This document shows, one piece after another, positions 9,960 through 18,825 of a stretch of DNA of 64,000 bases. The notes below the pieces were generated by a model that saw nothing but the letters and a program-made list of their open reading frames with translations, searched no databases and was not told the DNA's origin. How positions within the stretch are numbered: position 1 is the stretch's first letter; every line of letters starts with the position of its first letter. Position numbers and translations under genes: made by a program. This DNA is from Halobacillus alkaliphilus. Its GTDB lineage: Bacteria > Bacillota > Bacilli > Bacillales > Halobacillaceae. The stretch covers positions 78,900-142,899 of the forward strand of contig NZ_FOOG01000006.1 in assembly GCF_900113125.1 (NCBI RefSeq). The letters are read 5' to 3'.

Positions 9960-12041
9960 ATGACTAAAATGCGCGTATATGAATATGCCAAGAAAAATGA
10001 ATTAGCTAGCAAACAAGTAATTGAGCAGTTGAAAAAGATGAATGTTGAAGTTTCCAACCACATGTCAACTGTAGAGGATGATGTGGCGAAACAATTGGAT
10101 CAGGCTTTTGGCAAGAATCAGCCAAATACTGAAGCCAAAAAGACGGATGGCCAGAAGAATAATAAACCATCTAACAAGCAGCAAAAACCAAATCAGAAAA
10201 ACCAGAAAAACAATAAGAATAAAAACCAGAAAAATCAAAAGTCTTCCAACCAGCAGCAGACTCCACAGAAAAAGCAGAAAAAACAAACTCCAGAAAAAGT
10301 TACATTTTCTGGAAGTTTAACGGTAGGAGAGCTGGCTGAAAAGCTAAACAAAGATTCTTCTGAAATCATCAAAAAATTAATGTTTCTTGGTGTAATGGCT
10401 ACAAAAAATCAGGAGCTTGAGCCTGATTCCATTGAATTGATCTGTGATGAATTTAATGTGGAAGTAGAAGAAGAAGTGATCGTTGACGAAACGGATATTG
10501 AAAACATGACATTTGATGACAATCCTGAAGACTTGAAAGAACGCCCAGCTGTCGTAACCATCATGGGTCACGTAGACCATGGTAAAACTACGTTGCTCGA
10601 TCAAATTCGTCATACGAAAGTAACTGAAGGAGAAGCTGGCGGAATTACACAGCATATCGGTGCTTATCAAATCGAACACGATGAGAAACAAATTACCTTC
10701 CTTGATACACCAGGTCACGCTGCCTTTACCAGCATGCGTTCCCGTGGTGCTCAGGTTACGGATATTGCCATCTTAGTAGTAGCAGCGGATGACGGCGTTA
10801 TGCCACAGACGAAGGAAGCCATCAGCCATGCAAAAGCGGCTGGAGTTCCTATTATCGTTGCAGTTAACAAGATGGATAAAGAAGGGGCAAATCCTGATCG
10901 CGTCATGCAGGAATTAATGGAGTATGAATTAATTGCTGAAGACTACGGTGGAGAAACCATTTTTGTGAAAATGTCTGCCGTTCAAGGAGAAGGAATCGAC
11001 GAATTAGTTGAAATGATTGTCCTCGTTTCTGAAATGGAAGAGTTGAAAGCCAATCCTGACCGTCTTGCGTATGGTACGGTTATTGAAGCAGAGCTAGACA
11101 AAGGTCGTGGCCCTGTTGCAACCCTTCTCGTACAAAATGGAACGCTTAATGTAAGTGATTCCGTAGTAGTTGGAAATACTTACGGACGTGTACGTGCCAT
11201 GGTTAATGATATTGGACGCCGTGTGAAAGTAGCAGGCCCGTCAACTCCTGTAGAAATAACTGGCTTAAATAATGTACCTCAAGCAGGCGACCGCTTCCTC
11301 GTATTTGAAGATGAGAAGAAAGCACGCTCTATCGGCGAAGCACGCGCTCAGAAGGCTCTTGAACAAAATCGGAGCTCTACAGCTAAAGTCAGCCTGGACG
11401 ATTTGTTTGAACAAATCAAACAAGGGGATATTAAAGATATCAACTTGATAGTTAAAGGTGATGTTCAAGGTTCTGTAGAAGCTCTTGCAGGTTCTCTTGA
11501 GAAAATTGATGTTGAAGGCGTTAAAGTTAAAATCATCCATACTGGGGTGGGCGCTATAACAGAATCGGACGTTGCCCTGGCTGCTGCTTCGAATGCGATT
11601 ATTATCGGATTCAATGTTCGTCCAGATGGAAATGCCCGAAAAGCTGCTGAATCTGAAGATGTACAGATTCGTCTTCATAACATTATCTATAAAGTTATGG
11701 AAGAGATTGAAGCAGCCATGAAAGGAATGCTTGATCCTGAATATGAAGAGAAGATCATAGGTCAAGTTGAAGTCCGTGAAATCTTCAAAGTTTCCAAGGT
11801 CGGCACAATAGCCGGTTCTTATGTAACCGATGGAAAGATATCCCGTAACTCCGGAGTACGTATTATCCGCGATGGAGTCGTTATATTTGACGGGGAAATC
11901 GATGCTCTTAAACGTTACAAAGATGATACGAAGGAAGTCCAGCAAGGATACGAGTGTGGAATTACGATTAAGAACTTTAACGATATTAAAGTCGGAGATA
12001 TTATTGAGCCATATGAAATGCAGGAAATCGAACGCACGTGA
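9960..12041 (+). CDS. infB: Translation initiation factor IF-2
   Basis: IF-2 is the GTPase that delivers initiator tRNA to the 30S subunit and promotes subunit joining. The G1 motif GHVDHGKTT begins at residue 203, and [16 protein letters not shown] and the later OB domains follow. Residues about 50-115 form a low-complexity linker rich in Lys, Asn and Gln. I chose ATG 9960 ([11 protein letters not shown]) because GGGGGTGAAG at 9944-9953 precedes it and the family begins in this way; a GTG at 9948 overlaps the ylxQ stop. The protein has 693 residues. Its stop overlaps the ylxP start by 4 nt. Confidence 0.96.
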   Translation: MTKMRVYEYAKKNELASKQVIEQLKKMNVEVSNHMSTVEDDVAKQLDQAFGKNQPNTEAKKTDGQKNNKPSNKQQKPNQKNQKNNKNKNQKNQKSSNQQQTPQKKQKKQTPEKVTFSGSLTVGELAEKLNKDSSEIIKKLMFLGVMATKNQELEPDSIELICDEFNVEVEEEVIVDETDIENMTFDDNPEDLKERPAVVTIMGHVDHGKTTLLDQIRHTKVTEGEAGGITQHIGAYQIEHDEKQITFLDTPGHAAFTSMRSRGAQVTDIAILVVAADDGVMPQTKEAISHAKAAGVPIIVAVNKMDKEGANPDRVMQELMEYELIAEDYGGETIFVKMSAVQGEGIDELVEMIVLVSEMEELKANPDRLAYGTVIEAELDKGRGPVATLLVQNGTLNVSDSVVVGNTYGRVRAMVNDIGRRVKVAGPSTPVEITGLNNVPQAGDRFLVFEDEKKARSIGEARAQKALEQNRSSTAKVSLDDLFEQIKQGDIKDINLIVKGDVQGSVEALAGSLEKIDVEGVKVKIIHTGVGAITESDVALAAASNAIIIGFNVRPDGNARKAAESEDVQIRLHNIIYKVMEEIEAAMKGMLDPEYEEKIIGQVEVREIFKVSKVGTIAGSYVTDGKISRNSGVRIIRDGVVIFDGEIDALKRYKDDTKEVQQGYECGITIKNFNDIKVGDIIEPYEMQEIERT

Positions 12042-12316
12042 TTTTGAGTGCTGAGATCGAGTGCATCATTTATGATGCTCAGTCGCTGAAGGAAAAAAGG
12101 TCGGTCCTCAAGCGTGTGAAAACAAGGATTCAAAACGAATTCAATGTAGCTGTAAGTGAACTTGATTATCAGGATCTCTGGCAGCGCACATGTATCGGTT
12201 TAGTTACGATAGCCAGTGATAAGGTTATAGCCGAACAAACCATTCAAAGGACCCTCTCCTTCATTGATTCTTTTCCAGAACTGGAAAGAACGGAAACCGT
12301 TCTGGAATGGCTATAA
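12038..12316 (+). CDS. ylxP: YlxP, DUF503 family protein
   Basis: This is a 92-residue protein of the DUF503 family, recognised by [19 protein letters not shown] and the later [10 protein letters not shown]. Its position between infB and rbfA is conserved. The molecular role is not established; a link to ribosome assembly is inferred from its neighbours. It starts at GTG 12038, overlapping the infB stop. Confidence 0.9.
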   Translation: MILSAEIECIIYDAQSLKEKRSVLKRVKTRIQNEFNVAVSELDYQDLWQRTCIGLVTIASDKVIAEQTIQRTLSFIDSFPELERTETVLEWL

Positions 12317-12343
12317 CGTTCGTTCAGAAGAGGTGAAGAAGTT

Positions 12344-12694
12344 ATGAATGATTTACGTGCTAATCGTGTCGGAGAACAAATGAAAAAAGAATTAAGCGAT
12401 ATTATCGGTAAAAAAATCAAGGACCCGCGTGTGGGCTTTGTTACAGTGACAGAAGTAAAAGTCACTGGCGATTTGCAGCAAGCTAAAGTTTACATTTCTG
12501 TATTAGGAGATGAAAAACAAAAACATGATACCCTCGTTGGGTTAGCCAAAGCTAAAGGGTTCATACGCTCTGAGATCGGTCAGCGTATTCGTCTTCGTAA
12601 GACTCCAGAAATTATGTTTGAGTTTGATGAGGCGATTGAACGAGGGAACCGTATTGAAACGATTCTTCGCGATTTGAATGACACAGATAGCTGA
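12344..12694 (+). CDS. rbfA: Ribosome-binding factor A
   Basis: RbfA is a KH-fold factor that binds immature 30S subunits and helps 16S rRNA 5' processing. The 116-residue sequence shows [35 protein letters not shown] and the C-terminal [20 protein letters not shown] 12344 is preceded by an AGAGGTGAA site. It lies in the operon between ylxP and truB. Confidence 0.96.
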   Translation: MNDLRANRVGEQMKKELSDIIGKKIKDPRVGFVTVTEVKVTGDLQQAKVYISVLGDEKQKHDTLVGLAKAKGFIRSEIGQRIRLRKTPEIMFEFDEAIERGNRIETILRDLNDTDS

Positions 12695-12703
12695 AATTAT
12701 GAC

Positions 12704-12730
12704 GAATCCGTGCTCTTGCAGCACGGATTC
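12704..12730 (+). other. Perfect hairpin between rbfA and truB
   Basis: GAATCCGTGC at 12704-12713 pairs with GCACGGATTC at 12721-12730 around a 7-nt loop. No T tract follows, so this is more likely an mRNA processing or stability element than a terminator. Confidence 0.5.
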
Positions 12731-12763
12731 TATGTGTATAAAAACTTACTTTGAGGTGGTTTC

Positions 12764-13660
12764 ATGGATGGGATTCTTCCATTATGGAAGCCTAAAGGAT
12801 TTACTTCCCATGATTGTGTAAGTAAAGCTAGAGGGATGTTAAAAACTAAAAAAATTGGTCATACGGGAACGCTTGATCCAGAAGTAGAAGGAGTATTACC
12901 TTTATGTGTAGGAAAAGCTACGAAAATCGTTCCTTTTTTGACAGATACGAGCAAGGTATATGAAGCTTCAGTGAGGATTGGGTACTCCACAGCAACAGAA
13001 GATTCTGAAGGGGAGATAATCGAGAGAAAAGTAGTAAGCCCTTCACTTAATTTAGAAAAAATTAAAAAAGAATTAGCTTCTTTCGAGGGGGATATTATTC
13101 AGATTCCTCCTATGTATTCAGCTGTTAAAGTAAAAGGGAAGAAGTTGTATGAGTATGCTAGAGAAGGCCTTGAAGTCGAAAGACCGAAACGTCAGGTCAG
13201 GATTGAACAAATAGACGTCACGAGTCGTGATTTAGTGTTTGAAGAAGAAACTGCTTCTTTTTCTATTCGGGTTGTATGTTCAAAAGGAACCTATATCCGA
13301 ACGCTTTGTGCGGATTTGGGACGAGCACTTGGGTATCCTTCTCATATGTCTTCCCTTGTCCGTACGAAAACAGCTGATATTTCCGAGGAAGAGTGTTATC
13401 GATTTGAAGAAATTCAACGTAAAGTGGATGAACATAAGCATCACGAGCTGCTATTACCGATTAAAAGAGGGCTTTCTCATATGCCAGCTTGGAAGGTAAC
13501 GGAAGATATGAAGCCGCTGATTCAACATGGAAGGGTATTAGACAAACCTGAACATCTTGATGCGGATAACTTTTTAGTCCTGTGTGGAGAAGAAGCGTTA
13601 GCCATATATCAGCAGCACCCAACCAAGGCTGGATATGTAAAGCCCTTACGAGTCTTTTAA
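12764..13660 (+). CDS. truB: tRNA pseudouridine-55 synthase TruB
   Basis: TruB makes pseudouridine 55 in the T-loop of tRNAs. The catalytic aspartate is in GHTGTLDPEVEGVLP (about residues 33-47). The YSAVKVKGKKLYEYAREG and GTYIRTLCADLG motifs are present, and a PUA-like tail is visible. The length is 298 residues. GAGGTGG precedes ATG 12764. It is followed by ribF as in most Firmicutes. Confidence 0.96.
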   Translation: MDGILPLWKPKGFTSHDCVSKARGMLKTKKIGHTGTLDPEVEGVLPLCVGKATKIVPFLTDTSKVYEASVRIGYSTATEDSEGEIIERKVVSPSLNLEKIKKELASFEGDIIQIPPMYSAVKVKGKKLYEYAREGLEVERPKRQVRIEQIDVTSRDLVFEEETASFSIRVVCSKGTYIRTLCADLGRALGYPSHMSSLVRTKTADISEEECYRFEEIQRKVDEHKHHELLLPIKRGLSHMPAWKVTEDMKPLIQHGRVLDKPEHLDADNFLVLCGEEALAIYQQHPTKAGYVKPLRVF

Positions 13661-13687
13661 TAATAAGTAATAAAGCAGGTGAGTGAA

Positions 13688-14608
13688 TTGAAAACGTTTC
13701 GTCTGTCGCAATCGTCCTCGGACTCAATAGAATTGGAGCCAAACGTGACAGCGGTTGGTTTCTTTGACGGGATCCATAAGGGGCATCAGCAAGTAATTAG
13801 AACGGCTATAAACAAAGCGCAGGAATTAAGCTTAAAAAGTGCAGTAATGACCTTTGATCCTCATCCTTCAGTAGTTTTAAAGAAAGAAAAACAGCATGCC
13901 CACTACATTACTCCCCTTAAAGAAAAAGAGGAGATTCTTGAAGATATGGGAGTAGATTATTTATTCATCATTCATTTTGATAAAGATCTTGCTGCATTAT
14001 CTCCTCAATCATTTGTAGATGAATATTTTGCTAGTTTAAAAGTGGAGCACGTCGTAGCAGGATATGATTTCAGTTATGGTCATAAAGGAAAGGGATCAAT
14101 GGAAACACTTCCTGAACATGCTAAGGGACGGTTCACTCATACAGTAGTTAGAAAAGTTGCCCAGGATGAGGATAAAGTAAGTTCTACAAGAATACGTGCC
14201 TTACTTGATGAAGGGAATGTCTCTGAAGTTCAGAAGCTTTTGGGGCGTAAGTTCTCAGTTAGAGGAGAAAGAAGTAGAAAGACATCGGAAACGTGCTTTT
14301 CCATTGATATCAGCTCTTCATATTACCTTCCTCGCCCTGGTATTTATGCTGTAACGATCTCGGATGATCACAGGGACTACAAAGGGATGGCGATCATTGA
14401 GGACGATGAGCTTCCAAGAAGTGAATCAATGAATCAGAAAATTTATCTTCATTTCCTTGAAAATCCAGTCTCTAATGTCCATGCAGAGTTTATCGTTTAT
14501 TTTCATCAACTGATTAGAGAAGAAAATCTCTCTGATCAATTGAGTGAACAAAGCAGGCAAAGGGAAAAAGCCAAAGAGGATATCCGTCAGTTTTTTCGCA
14601 TAGGTTAA
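13688..14608 (+). CDS. ribF: RibF-family FAD synthetase with a degenerate riboflavin-kinase domain
   Basis: RibF normally makes FMN from riboflavin with its C-terminal kinase domain and FAD from FMN with its N-terminal adenylyltransferase domain. The N-terminal half is intact: GFFDGIHKGH at residues 24-33, the HPHPS region and VSSTRIR. The C-terminal half aligns in length, but the kinase hallmark G-x-P-T-A-N is replaced by CFSIDI (residues 203-208), and the later G-Y-x-P-T motif is missing. It may therefore make FAD but not FMN. The start TTG 13688 gives MKTF, as in B. subtilis RibC, with AGGTGA spaced 5 nt away; GTG 13679 is an alternative. The length is 306 residues. Confidence 0.85.
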   Translation: MKTFRLSQSSSDSIELEPNVTAVGFFDGIHKGHQQVIRTAINKAQELSLKSAVMTFDPHPSVVLKKEKQHAHYITPLKEKEEILEDMGVDYLFIIHFDKDLAALSPQSFVDEYFASLKVEHVVAGYDFSYGHKGKGSMETLPEHAKGRFTHTVVRKVAQDEDKVSSTRIRALLDEGNVSEVQKLLGRKFSVRGERSRKTSETCFSIDISSSYYLPRPGIYAVTISDDHRDYKGMAIIEDDELPRSESMNQKIYLHFLENPVSNVHAEFIVYFHQLIREENLSDQLSEQSRQREKAKEDIRQFFRIG

Positions 14609-14624
14609 AGGTTATCCTTGCATT

Positions 14625-14653
14625 TTGCCTTCAAAAATTGTACTCTTTACTAT
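14625..14653 (+). promoter_or_regulatory. Sigma-A-type promoter of rpsO
   Basis: TTGCCT at 14625-14630 and TACTAT at 14648-14653 are spaced 17 bp apart. The predicted start near 14660 leaves a leader of about 75 nt before rpsO. Confidence 0.6.
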
Positions 14654-14659
14654 GGAACC

Positions 14660-14735
14660 TTCGCTTGGCGGAACGTAACTCCGACGTCCGCTCGGGGAAT
14701 GGGAATTTTAAATTTTTTCAGGAGGTGTAGCTATA
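14660..14735 (+). promoter_or_regulatory. Structured rpsO leader, candidate S15 autoregulatory RNA
   Basis: GCGG at 14668-14671 pairs with CCGC at 14688-14691, and ACGT at 14673-14676 pairs with ACGT at 14684-14687, giving a stem with one bulged A. S15 binds its own leader in Geobacillus and other bacteria. The leader here is short and GC-rich compared with its surroundings. Recognition by S15 is inferred. Confidence 0.45.
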
Positions 14736-15005
14736 ATGGCTATCACACAAGAACGTAAACAAGAACTAATCAATGAGTACAAGACTCATGACAATGACAC
14801 AGGATCTTCTGATGTACAGATTGCTGTACTTACAGCTAAGATTAATGCATTGAATGAGCATTTGCGTACTCACAAGCAGGACCACCACTCTCGTCGTGGC
14901 TTGCTTAAAATGGTAGGTAGACGCCGTAACCTATTGAACTACCTGCGTAATAATGACATTACACGTTACCGTGATTTAATTAAAAGTCTTGGCTTGCGTC
15001 GTTAA
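14736..15005 (+). CDS. rpsO: 30S ribosomal protein S15
   Basis: This primary-binding 30S protein binds 16S rRNA and helps form bridge B4. The 89-residue sequence has the standard [35 protein letters not shown] and [10 protein letters not shown] regions. It has a strong GGAGGTG site, its own promoter and a terminator after it. The next gene is pnp, as in many bacteria. Confidence 0.97.
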   Translation: MAITQERKQELINEYKTHDNDTGSSDVQIAVLTAKINALNEHLRTHKQDHHSRRGLLKMVGRRRNLLNYLRNNDITRYRDLIKSLGLRR

Positions 15006-15013
15006 TGATGGTA

Positions 15014-15041
15014 GAAAAAGCGGGAGTATTCCCGCTTTTTC
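15014..15041 (+). terminator. Intrinsic terminator after rpsO
   Basis: A 12-bp stem (15014-15025 with 15030-15041) with a GTAT loop has A and T arms and ends in a T run. Confidence 0.85.
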
Positions 15042-15127
15042 TGTATGTTTACATACATAAGGGTGTAAACTGAGTGTAAACCCTTACTTGTACTAATGAG
15101 TTATTTTTGAGAGGAGTTAAGTTTTAT

Positions 15128-17251
15128 ATGGCAGATGAAAAGCAAGTGTTTTCAATTGATGTGGCCGGCCGTACTTTTTCTGTAGAAGTAGGCGAATTAG
15201 CGAAGCAAGCTAATGGTGCCGCACTTATCCATTATGGAGATACAACCGTTCTTTCTACAGCAACGGGGTCCAAAGAACCGAAGGACCTTCCATTTTTCCC
15301 GTTAACAATTAATTATGAAGAGCGTTTATACGCGGTTGGTAAAATCCCAGGAGGTTTTATTAAGCGAGAAGGACGTCCGAGTGACAAAGCTGTCTTGGCT
15401 TCCCGTTTGATCGACCGTCCAATTCGTCCTCTATTTCCTGAAGGTTTCCGTAATGATGTTCAAGTCATCAGCTCGGTGATGAGTGTGGATCAGAATTGCT
15501 CGTCAGAAATGGCAGCGATGCTTGGTTCGTCTATTTCCCTTGGCATATCTAACATTCCTTTTGAAGGACCTATCGCCGGGGTTATTGTGGGACGAGTAGA
15601 CGGCGAATTTGTTATTAACCCTACTGTGGAAGAACAAGAGAAAAGTGATATTGATTTAACAGTAGCCGGAACGAAAGATGCGATCAACATGGTAGAAGCA
15701 GGGGCTCAGGAAGTTCCAGAAGCAGACATGTTAGAAGCAATTATGTTTGGGCATGAAGAGATTAAACGATTGGTTGAGTTTCAGGAAGAAATTATTGCAG
15801 CTGTCGGCCGTGAAAAAATGGAAGTCCAGTTGTTCGATCTTGAATCGGAACTGAAACAAAAAGTTGAAGAAGAAGCAACAGCTTCCATCGTTTCTGCCAT
15901 TAAAACAGAAGAGAAAAAAGCCAGAGAAGATGCGATTGAACAGGCCAAAAGTGACGTAATTGCTTCATATGAAGAACAAGAAGCCGATGAGGAAACGATC
16001 AAACAGGTTGGGGCGATTCTTGAGAATATCGTAAAAACCGAAGTGCGCCGTTTAATCACGAAGGATAAAGTTCGACCAGATGGAAGAGGCGTTGATGAAA
16101 TTCGCTCCTTGACTTCCCGTGTAGGTTTACTCCCTCGGACGCATGGCTCAGGGTTGTTTACGAGAGGACAAACCCAGGCTCTTAGTGTATGTACCTTAGG
16201 TGCCTTAGGTGATGTTCAAATTTTAGATGGACTGGATTTAGAAGAATCCAAGCGTTTCATGCACCATTATAACTTTCCAAAATTCTCAGTGGGCGAAACT
16301 GGTCCTATCCGTGGACCTGGCCGCCGTGAAATTGGACATGGTGCTTTAGGTGAGCGTGCTCTTGAAGTAGTAATTCCATCAGAAACTGAATTTCCTTACA
16401 CAATTCGTCTCGTATCAGAAGTTCTGGAATCTAATGGTTCTACATCACAAGCAAGTATTTGTGCTAGTACACTGGCCATGATGGATGCAGGTGTTCCTAT
16501 TAAAGCACCGGTAGCTGGAATTGCCATGGGTCTTGTTAAATCAGGCGATGATTATACGATATTGACGGATATCCAGGGAATGGAAGATGCACTTGGAGAT
16601 ATGGACTTTAAAGTAGCTGGTACTGAAAAAGGTGTAACGGCTCTTCAAATGGATATTAAAATCGAAGGATTATCCCGTGAAATTCTTGAAGAAGCACTAG
16701 GTCAAGCTAAAAAAGGCCGTATGGAAATTCTGGGTCATATGCTTGAAACACTGCCAGAAACCCGAAGCGGTCTTTCTCAGTATGCTCCGAAGATTATGAC
16801 AATGAAAATCAATCCTGATAAAATCCGTGATGTTATTGGACCAAGCGGAAAACAAATTAATCAGATTATCGAAGACACTGGTGTGAAAATCGATATCGAA
16901 CAGGATGGAACCGTCTTTATATCTTCTACGGACGCTGATATGAATGCTAATGCACAGAAAATAATTGAAGACATCGTTCGCGAAGTAGAAGCAGGCGAAG
17001 TTTACGATGGTAAAGTCAAGCGCATTGAGAAATTCGGAGCCTTTGTAGAGTTATTCAAAGGGAAAGAAGGTCTCGTGCACATTTCTGAAATGGCGGAAGA
17101 GCGTATCGGTAAAGTTGAGGATGTTGTCTCTATGGGTGACATTATTAAAGTCAAAGTCAAAGAAATTGATAATCAGGGACGAATCAATCTTTCCCGTAAA
17201 GCAATTCTTGTAGAAGAGAAGAAAAAACAGGAAGCTAACACTGAGCAGTAG
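15128..17251 (+). CDS. pnp: Polyribonucleotide nucleotidyltransferase (PNPase)
   Basis: PNPase is a phosphorolytic 3'-5' exoribonuclease of mRNA turnover. Two RNase PH domains flank an alpha-helical domain. The signatures [20 protein letters not shown] and [16 protein letters not shown] are visible, followed by a KH domain ([16 protein letters not shown]) and an S1 domain ([18 protein letters not shown]). The length is 707 residues. ATG 15128 was chosen from the family's start; GAGGAG at 15111-15116 is somewhat far (11 nt), and a TTG at 15107 would add seven residues. The gap from rpsO contains two copies of GTGTAAAC flanked by AAGGG and CCCTT. Confidence 0.96.
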   Translation: MADEKQVFSIDVAGRTFSVEVGELAKQANGAALIHYGDTTVLSTATGSKEPKDLPFFPLTINYEERLYAVGKIPGGFIKREGRPSDKAVLASRLIDRPIRPLFPEGFRNDVQVISSVMSVDQNCSSEMAAMLGSSISLGISNIPFEGPIAGVIVGRVDGEFVINPTVEEQEKSDIDLTVAGTKDAINMVEAGAQEVPEADMLEAIMFGHEEIKRLVEFQEEIIAAVGREKMEVQLFDLESELKQKVEEEATASIVSAIKTEEKKAREDAIEQAKSDVIASYEEQEADEETIKQVGAILENIVKTEVRRLITKDKVRPDGRGVDEIRSLTSRVGLLPRTHGSGLFTRGQTQALSVCTLGALGDVQILDGLDLEESKRFMHHYNFPKFSVGETGPIRGPGRREIGHGALGERALEVVIPSETEFPYTIRLVSEVLESNGSTSQASICASTLAMMDAGVPIKAPVAGIAMGLVKSGDDYTILTDIQGMEDALGDMDFKVAGTEKGVTALQMDIKIEGLSREILEEALGQAKKGRMEILGHMLETLPETRSGLSQYAPKIMTMKINPDKIRDVIGPSGKQINQIIEDTGVKIDIEQDGTVFISSTDADMNANAQKIIEDIVREVEAGEVYDGKVKRIEKFGAFVELFKGKEGLVHISEMAEERIGKVEDVVSMGDIIKVKVKEIDNQGRINLSRKAILVEEKKKQEANTEQ

Positions 17252-17264
17252 CTCCAATTTAAAT

Positions 17265-17300
17265 GAAATAAAGATGCTGGCTTGCCAGTTTCTTTTTTTC
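17265..17300 (+). terminator. Intrinsic terminator after pnp
   Basis: CTGGC and GCCAG form a tight hairpin extended by AAAGA and TCTTT, followed by a run of seven Ts. Confidence 0.75.
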
Positions 17301-17310
17301 GTTGTAAAGG

Positions 17311-17338
17311 TCTAACTAGTTTTTTACTTTCATACACT
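17311..17338 (+). promoter_or_regulatory. Possible sigma-E-type promoter of ylxY
   Basis: CATACACT at 17331-17338 fits the sigma-E -10 consensus CATACAnT exactly. The -35 candidate TCTAACT at 17311-17317 fits four of seven positions with 13-bp spacing. A mother-cell role would fit a polysaccharide deacetylase relative. Confidence 0.4.
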
Positions 17339-17357
17339 TTTTTTAGGAGTGGATGTT

Positions 17358-18281
17358 ATGAAAGTAAGAAAAGTTGGACTTTTTTTTATGGTTATTTTTT
17401 TCATTGCAGGAGTTGGACTGGCTTATCTGACAGCTGGCAGGACTGAAGCTCCGGTTTCAGGAAGTGATGCTCTTTACCAAAAGATTGAAGAGAAAAAAAG
17501 TAATTATGAATGGAAAGCTGAAGATGCACGAATTGACTCTGTATGGAAGAAAACCCCTGGTATTATTGGTCGTTCTGTGGATGTGGAAGCTTCATATTTA
17601 AAGATGAAGGAAAAAGGGAGGTTTGATCCAAAACTTCTCGTGTTTAAGCTGATTAAACCTAAGGTTTCATTGAGTGATCTTCCTCCTTCTCCTATCTACA
17701 GGGGGCATCCGGAGAAGCCAATGGTTTCATTTCTCATCAATGTATCCTGGGGCGAAGAATATATTCCTGATATGATTGAAACTTTCAATAAGCATCAGGT
17801 GAAGGCTACGTTCTTCATTGACGGAGCATTTGCCCAAACATTTAATGAACTGGTTCAAATGATTGAAGAAGAAGGGCACACAATTGGCACTCATGGGTAT
17901 AACCATAAAGATATGGGGCGGATGACGAAAGAGGAGGCAAGAAAAAATCTGGAACAAGCTGATGAATGGTTATTTGCACTGACCAAGACGAAAGTTAAAT
18001 ACTTTGCACCCCCGTCAGGCAGTTATAACATGGCGGCGGTTGAAGCAGCTCACGAGATGGGAATGGAAACTGTGCTGTGGACTGTGGATACCATTGACTG
18101 GAAAAGACCGACTCAAGACGTTCTGGTGAACCGAGTGATGGGACGCCTTCATAATGGAGCTACTATTTTAATGCATCCTACAGAAGTTACTGCCGCCAGT
18201 CTGCCTGATCTTATTGAATCGATTAAGAAAGAAAATTACCGGATCGGTTCTCTTCCGACACTGCTCAGTGAAGAACGTTAA
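17358..18281 (+). CDS. ylxY: YlxY-like polysaccharide deacetylase family protein, probably not a standard deacetylase
   Basis: The 307-residue protein has an N-terminal signal or anchor helix (about residues 8-26) and a NodB-type domain from about residue 120. The metal-binding H-x3-H is present in GTHGYNHKD, and the late motif TILMHPTE is present. The usual T-F-D-D-G catalytic motif is replaced by LINVSWG, so the catalytic base is missing. This is a feature shared by some sporulation-linked relatives. ATG 17358 is preceded by AGGAGTGG; GTG 17349 is an alternative. In B. subtilis ylxY is followed by the peptidase gene mlpA; here it is followed directly by ymxH. Confidence 0.85.
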   Translation: MKVRKVGLFFMVIFFIAGVGLAYLTAGRTEAPVSGSDALYQKIEEKKSNYEWKAEDARIDSVWKKTPGIIGRSVDVEASYLKMKEKGRFDPKLLVFKLIKPKVSLSDLPPSPIYRGHPEKPMVSFLINVSWGEEYIPDMIETFNKHQVKATFFIDGAFAQTFNELVQMIEEEGHTIGTHGYNHKDMGRMTKEEARKNLEQADEWLFALTKTKVKYFAPPSGSYNMAAVEAAHEMGMETVLWTVDTIDWKRPTQDVLVNRVMGRLHNGATILMHPTEVTAASLPDLIESIKKENYRIGSLPTLLSEER

Positions 18282-18298
18282 GGAAAGGGTGGATCATG

Positions 18299-18535
18299 AT
18301 GAGGTTAAAATCACTAGCTAAAAAAGAAGTAATTGATGTAGAAAACGGCCAAAAACTGGGTGTACTCGGAAGAGCGGACCTTATATTTGATCCGGGCACA
18401 GGTAAAATACAGTCTATTGTTATTCAAAACAATGGAATCACAGGCATCGGTCCTGCTAGAAAAGAATTAATCATTGATTGGGAACAGATCGAGACGATTG
18501 GCGAAGATACGATTTTATTGAAAAATAGCGTTTAA
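18299..18535 (+). CDS. ymxH: YlmC/YmxH family PRC-barrel sporulation protein
   Basis: This small (78-residue) PRC-barrel-like protein is recognised by MRLKSLAKKEVIDV, KLGVLGRADLIFDPGTGKI and the C-terminal IDWEQIETIGEDTILL. The family is restricted to spore formers, and its biochemical role is unknown. Two adjacent ATG codons at 18296 and 18299 are possible; the second matches the family start. It lies 17 nt after ylxY and is probably co-transcribed with it. Confidence 0.85.
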   Translation: MRLKSLAKKEVIDVENGQKLGVLGRADLIFDPGTGKIQSIVIQNNGITGIGPARKELIIDWEQIETIGEDTILLKNSV

Positions 18536-18679
18536 ATGGGGATTCTAAAGCATGCTTCTGAGCTGGCAGGAATCCGTTTCGTATTGCTATGGGCTTTTAG
18601 CCACCTTCTAGTGGCGAGAGTTGTAGAAATCCAGACAATTACATTAAACTCAAGGCAAATCACCCCTTAAAGTGAATGC

Positions 18680-18717
18680 AAAAAACCATCTTAACGATTG
18701 CATAAGATGGTTTTTTT
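18680..18717 (+). terminator. Strong bidirectional terminator upstream of dpaA
   Basis: A 14-bp perfect stem, 18680-18693 with 18703-18716, has A and T tracts on both sides. The preceding 140 bases after ymxH hold no convincing gene. Confidence 0.85.
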
Positions 18718-18759
18718 AGTGATTATTATCTCTTAGAAAGACCCCCATTGATTTGCTTT

Positions 18760-18787
18760 CACTAACTGCATGATACGGCATAGGATA
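18760..18787 (+). promoter_or_regulatory. Sigma-K-type promoter of dpaAB
   Basis: GGCATAGGATA at 18777-18787 matches the sigma-K -10 pattern ggCATAnnnTA at every fixed position. An AC dinucleotide at 18761-18762 is suitably placed for the -35. The B. subtilis spoVF (dpa) operon is transcribed by sigma-K in the mother cell. Confidence 0.65.
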
Positions 18788-18825
18788 CAAGGAGATGAGA
18801 TCATAGAAAAAAGGAGACATCCGGC

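Noticed and set aside
10065..10286. Minus-strand frame opposite the infB linker encoding a strongly hydrophobic peptide
   Set aside because: It is the complement of a Lys/Asn/Gln-rich linker, which automatically reads as Leu/Phe-rich; there is no ribosome binding site.
11265..11945. Minus-strand frame of about 226 codons within infB
   Set aside because: It lies entirely opposite conserved IF-2 domains and has no start signal; composition mirrors the coding strand.
15045..15080. Two GTGTAAAC direct repeats before pnp considered as a regulator site
   Set aside because: Only two copies in an AT-rich gap with no promoter relation that I could establish; noted in the pnp entry instead.
18541..18670. 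Gap between ymxH and the dpaA terminator considered as a small RNA or missing mlpA remnant
   Set aside because: No promoter, no conserved frame and no peptidase-like residues can be read there.
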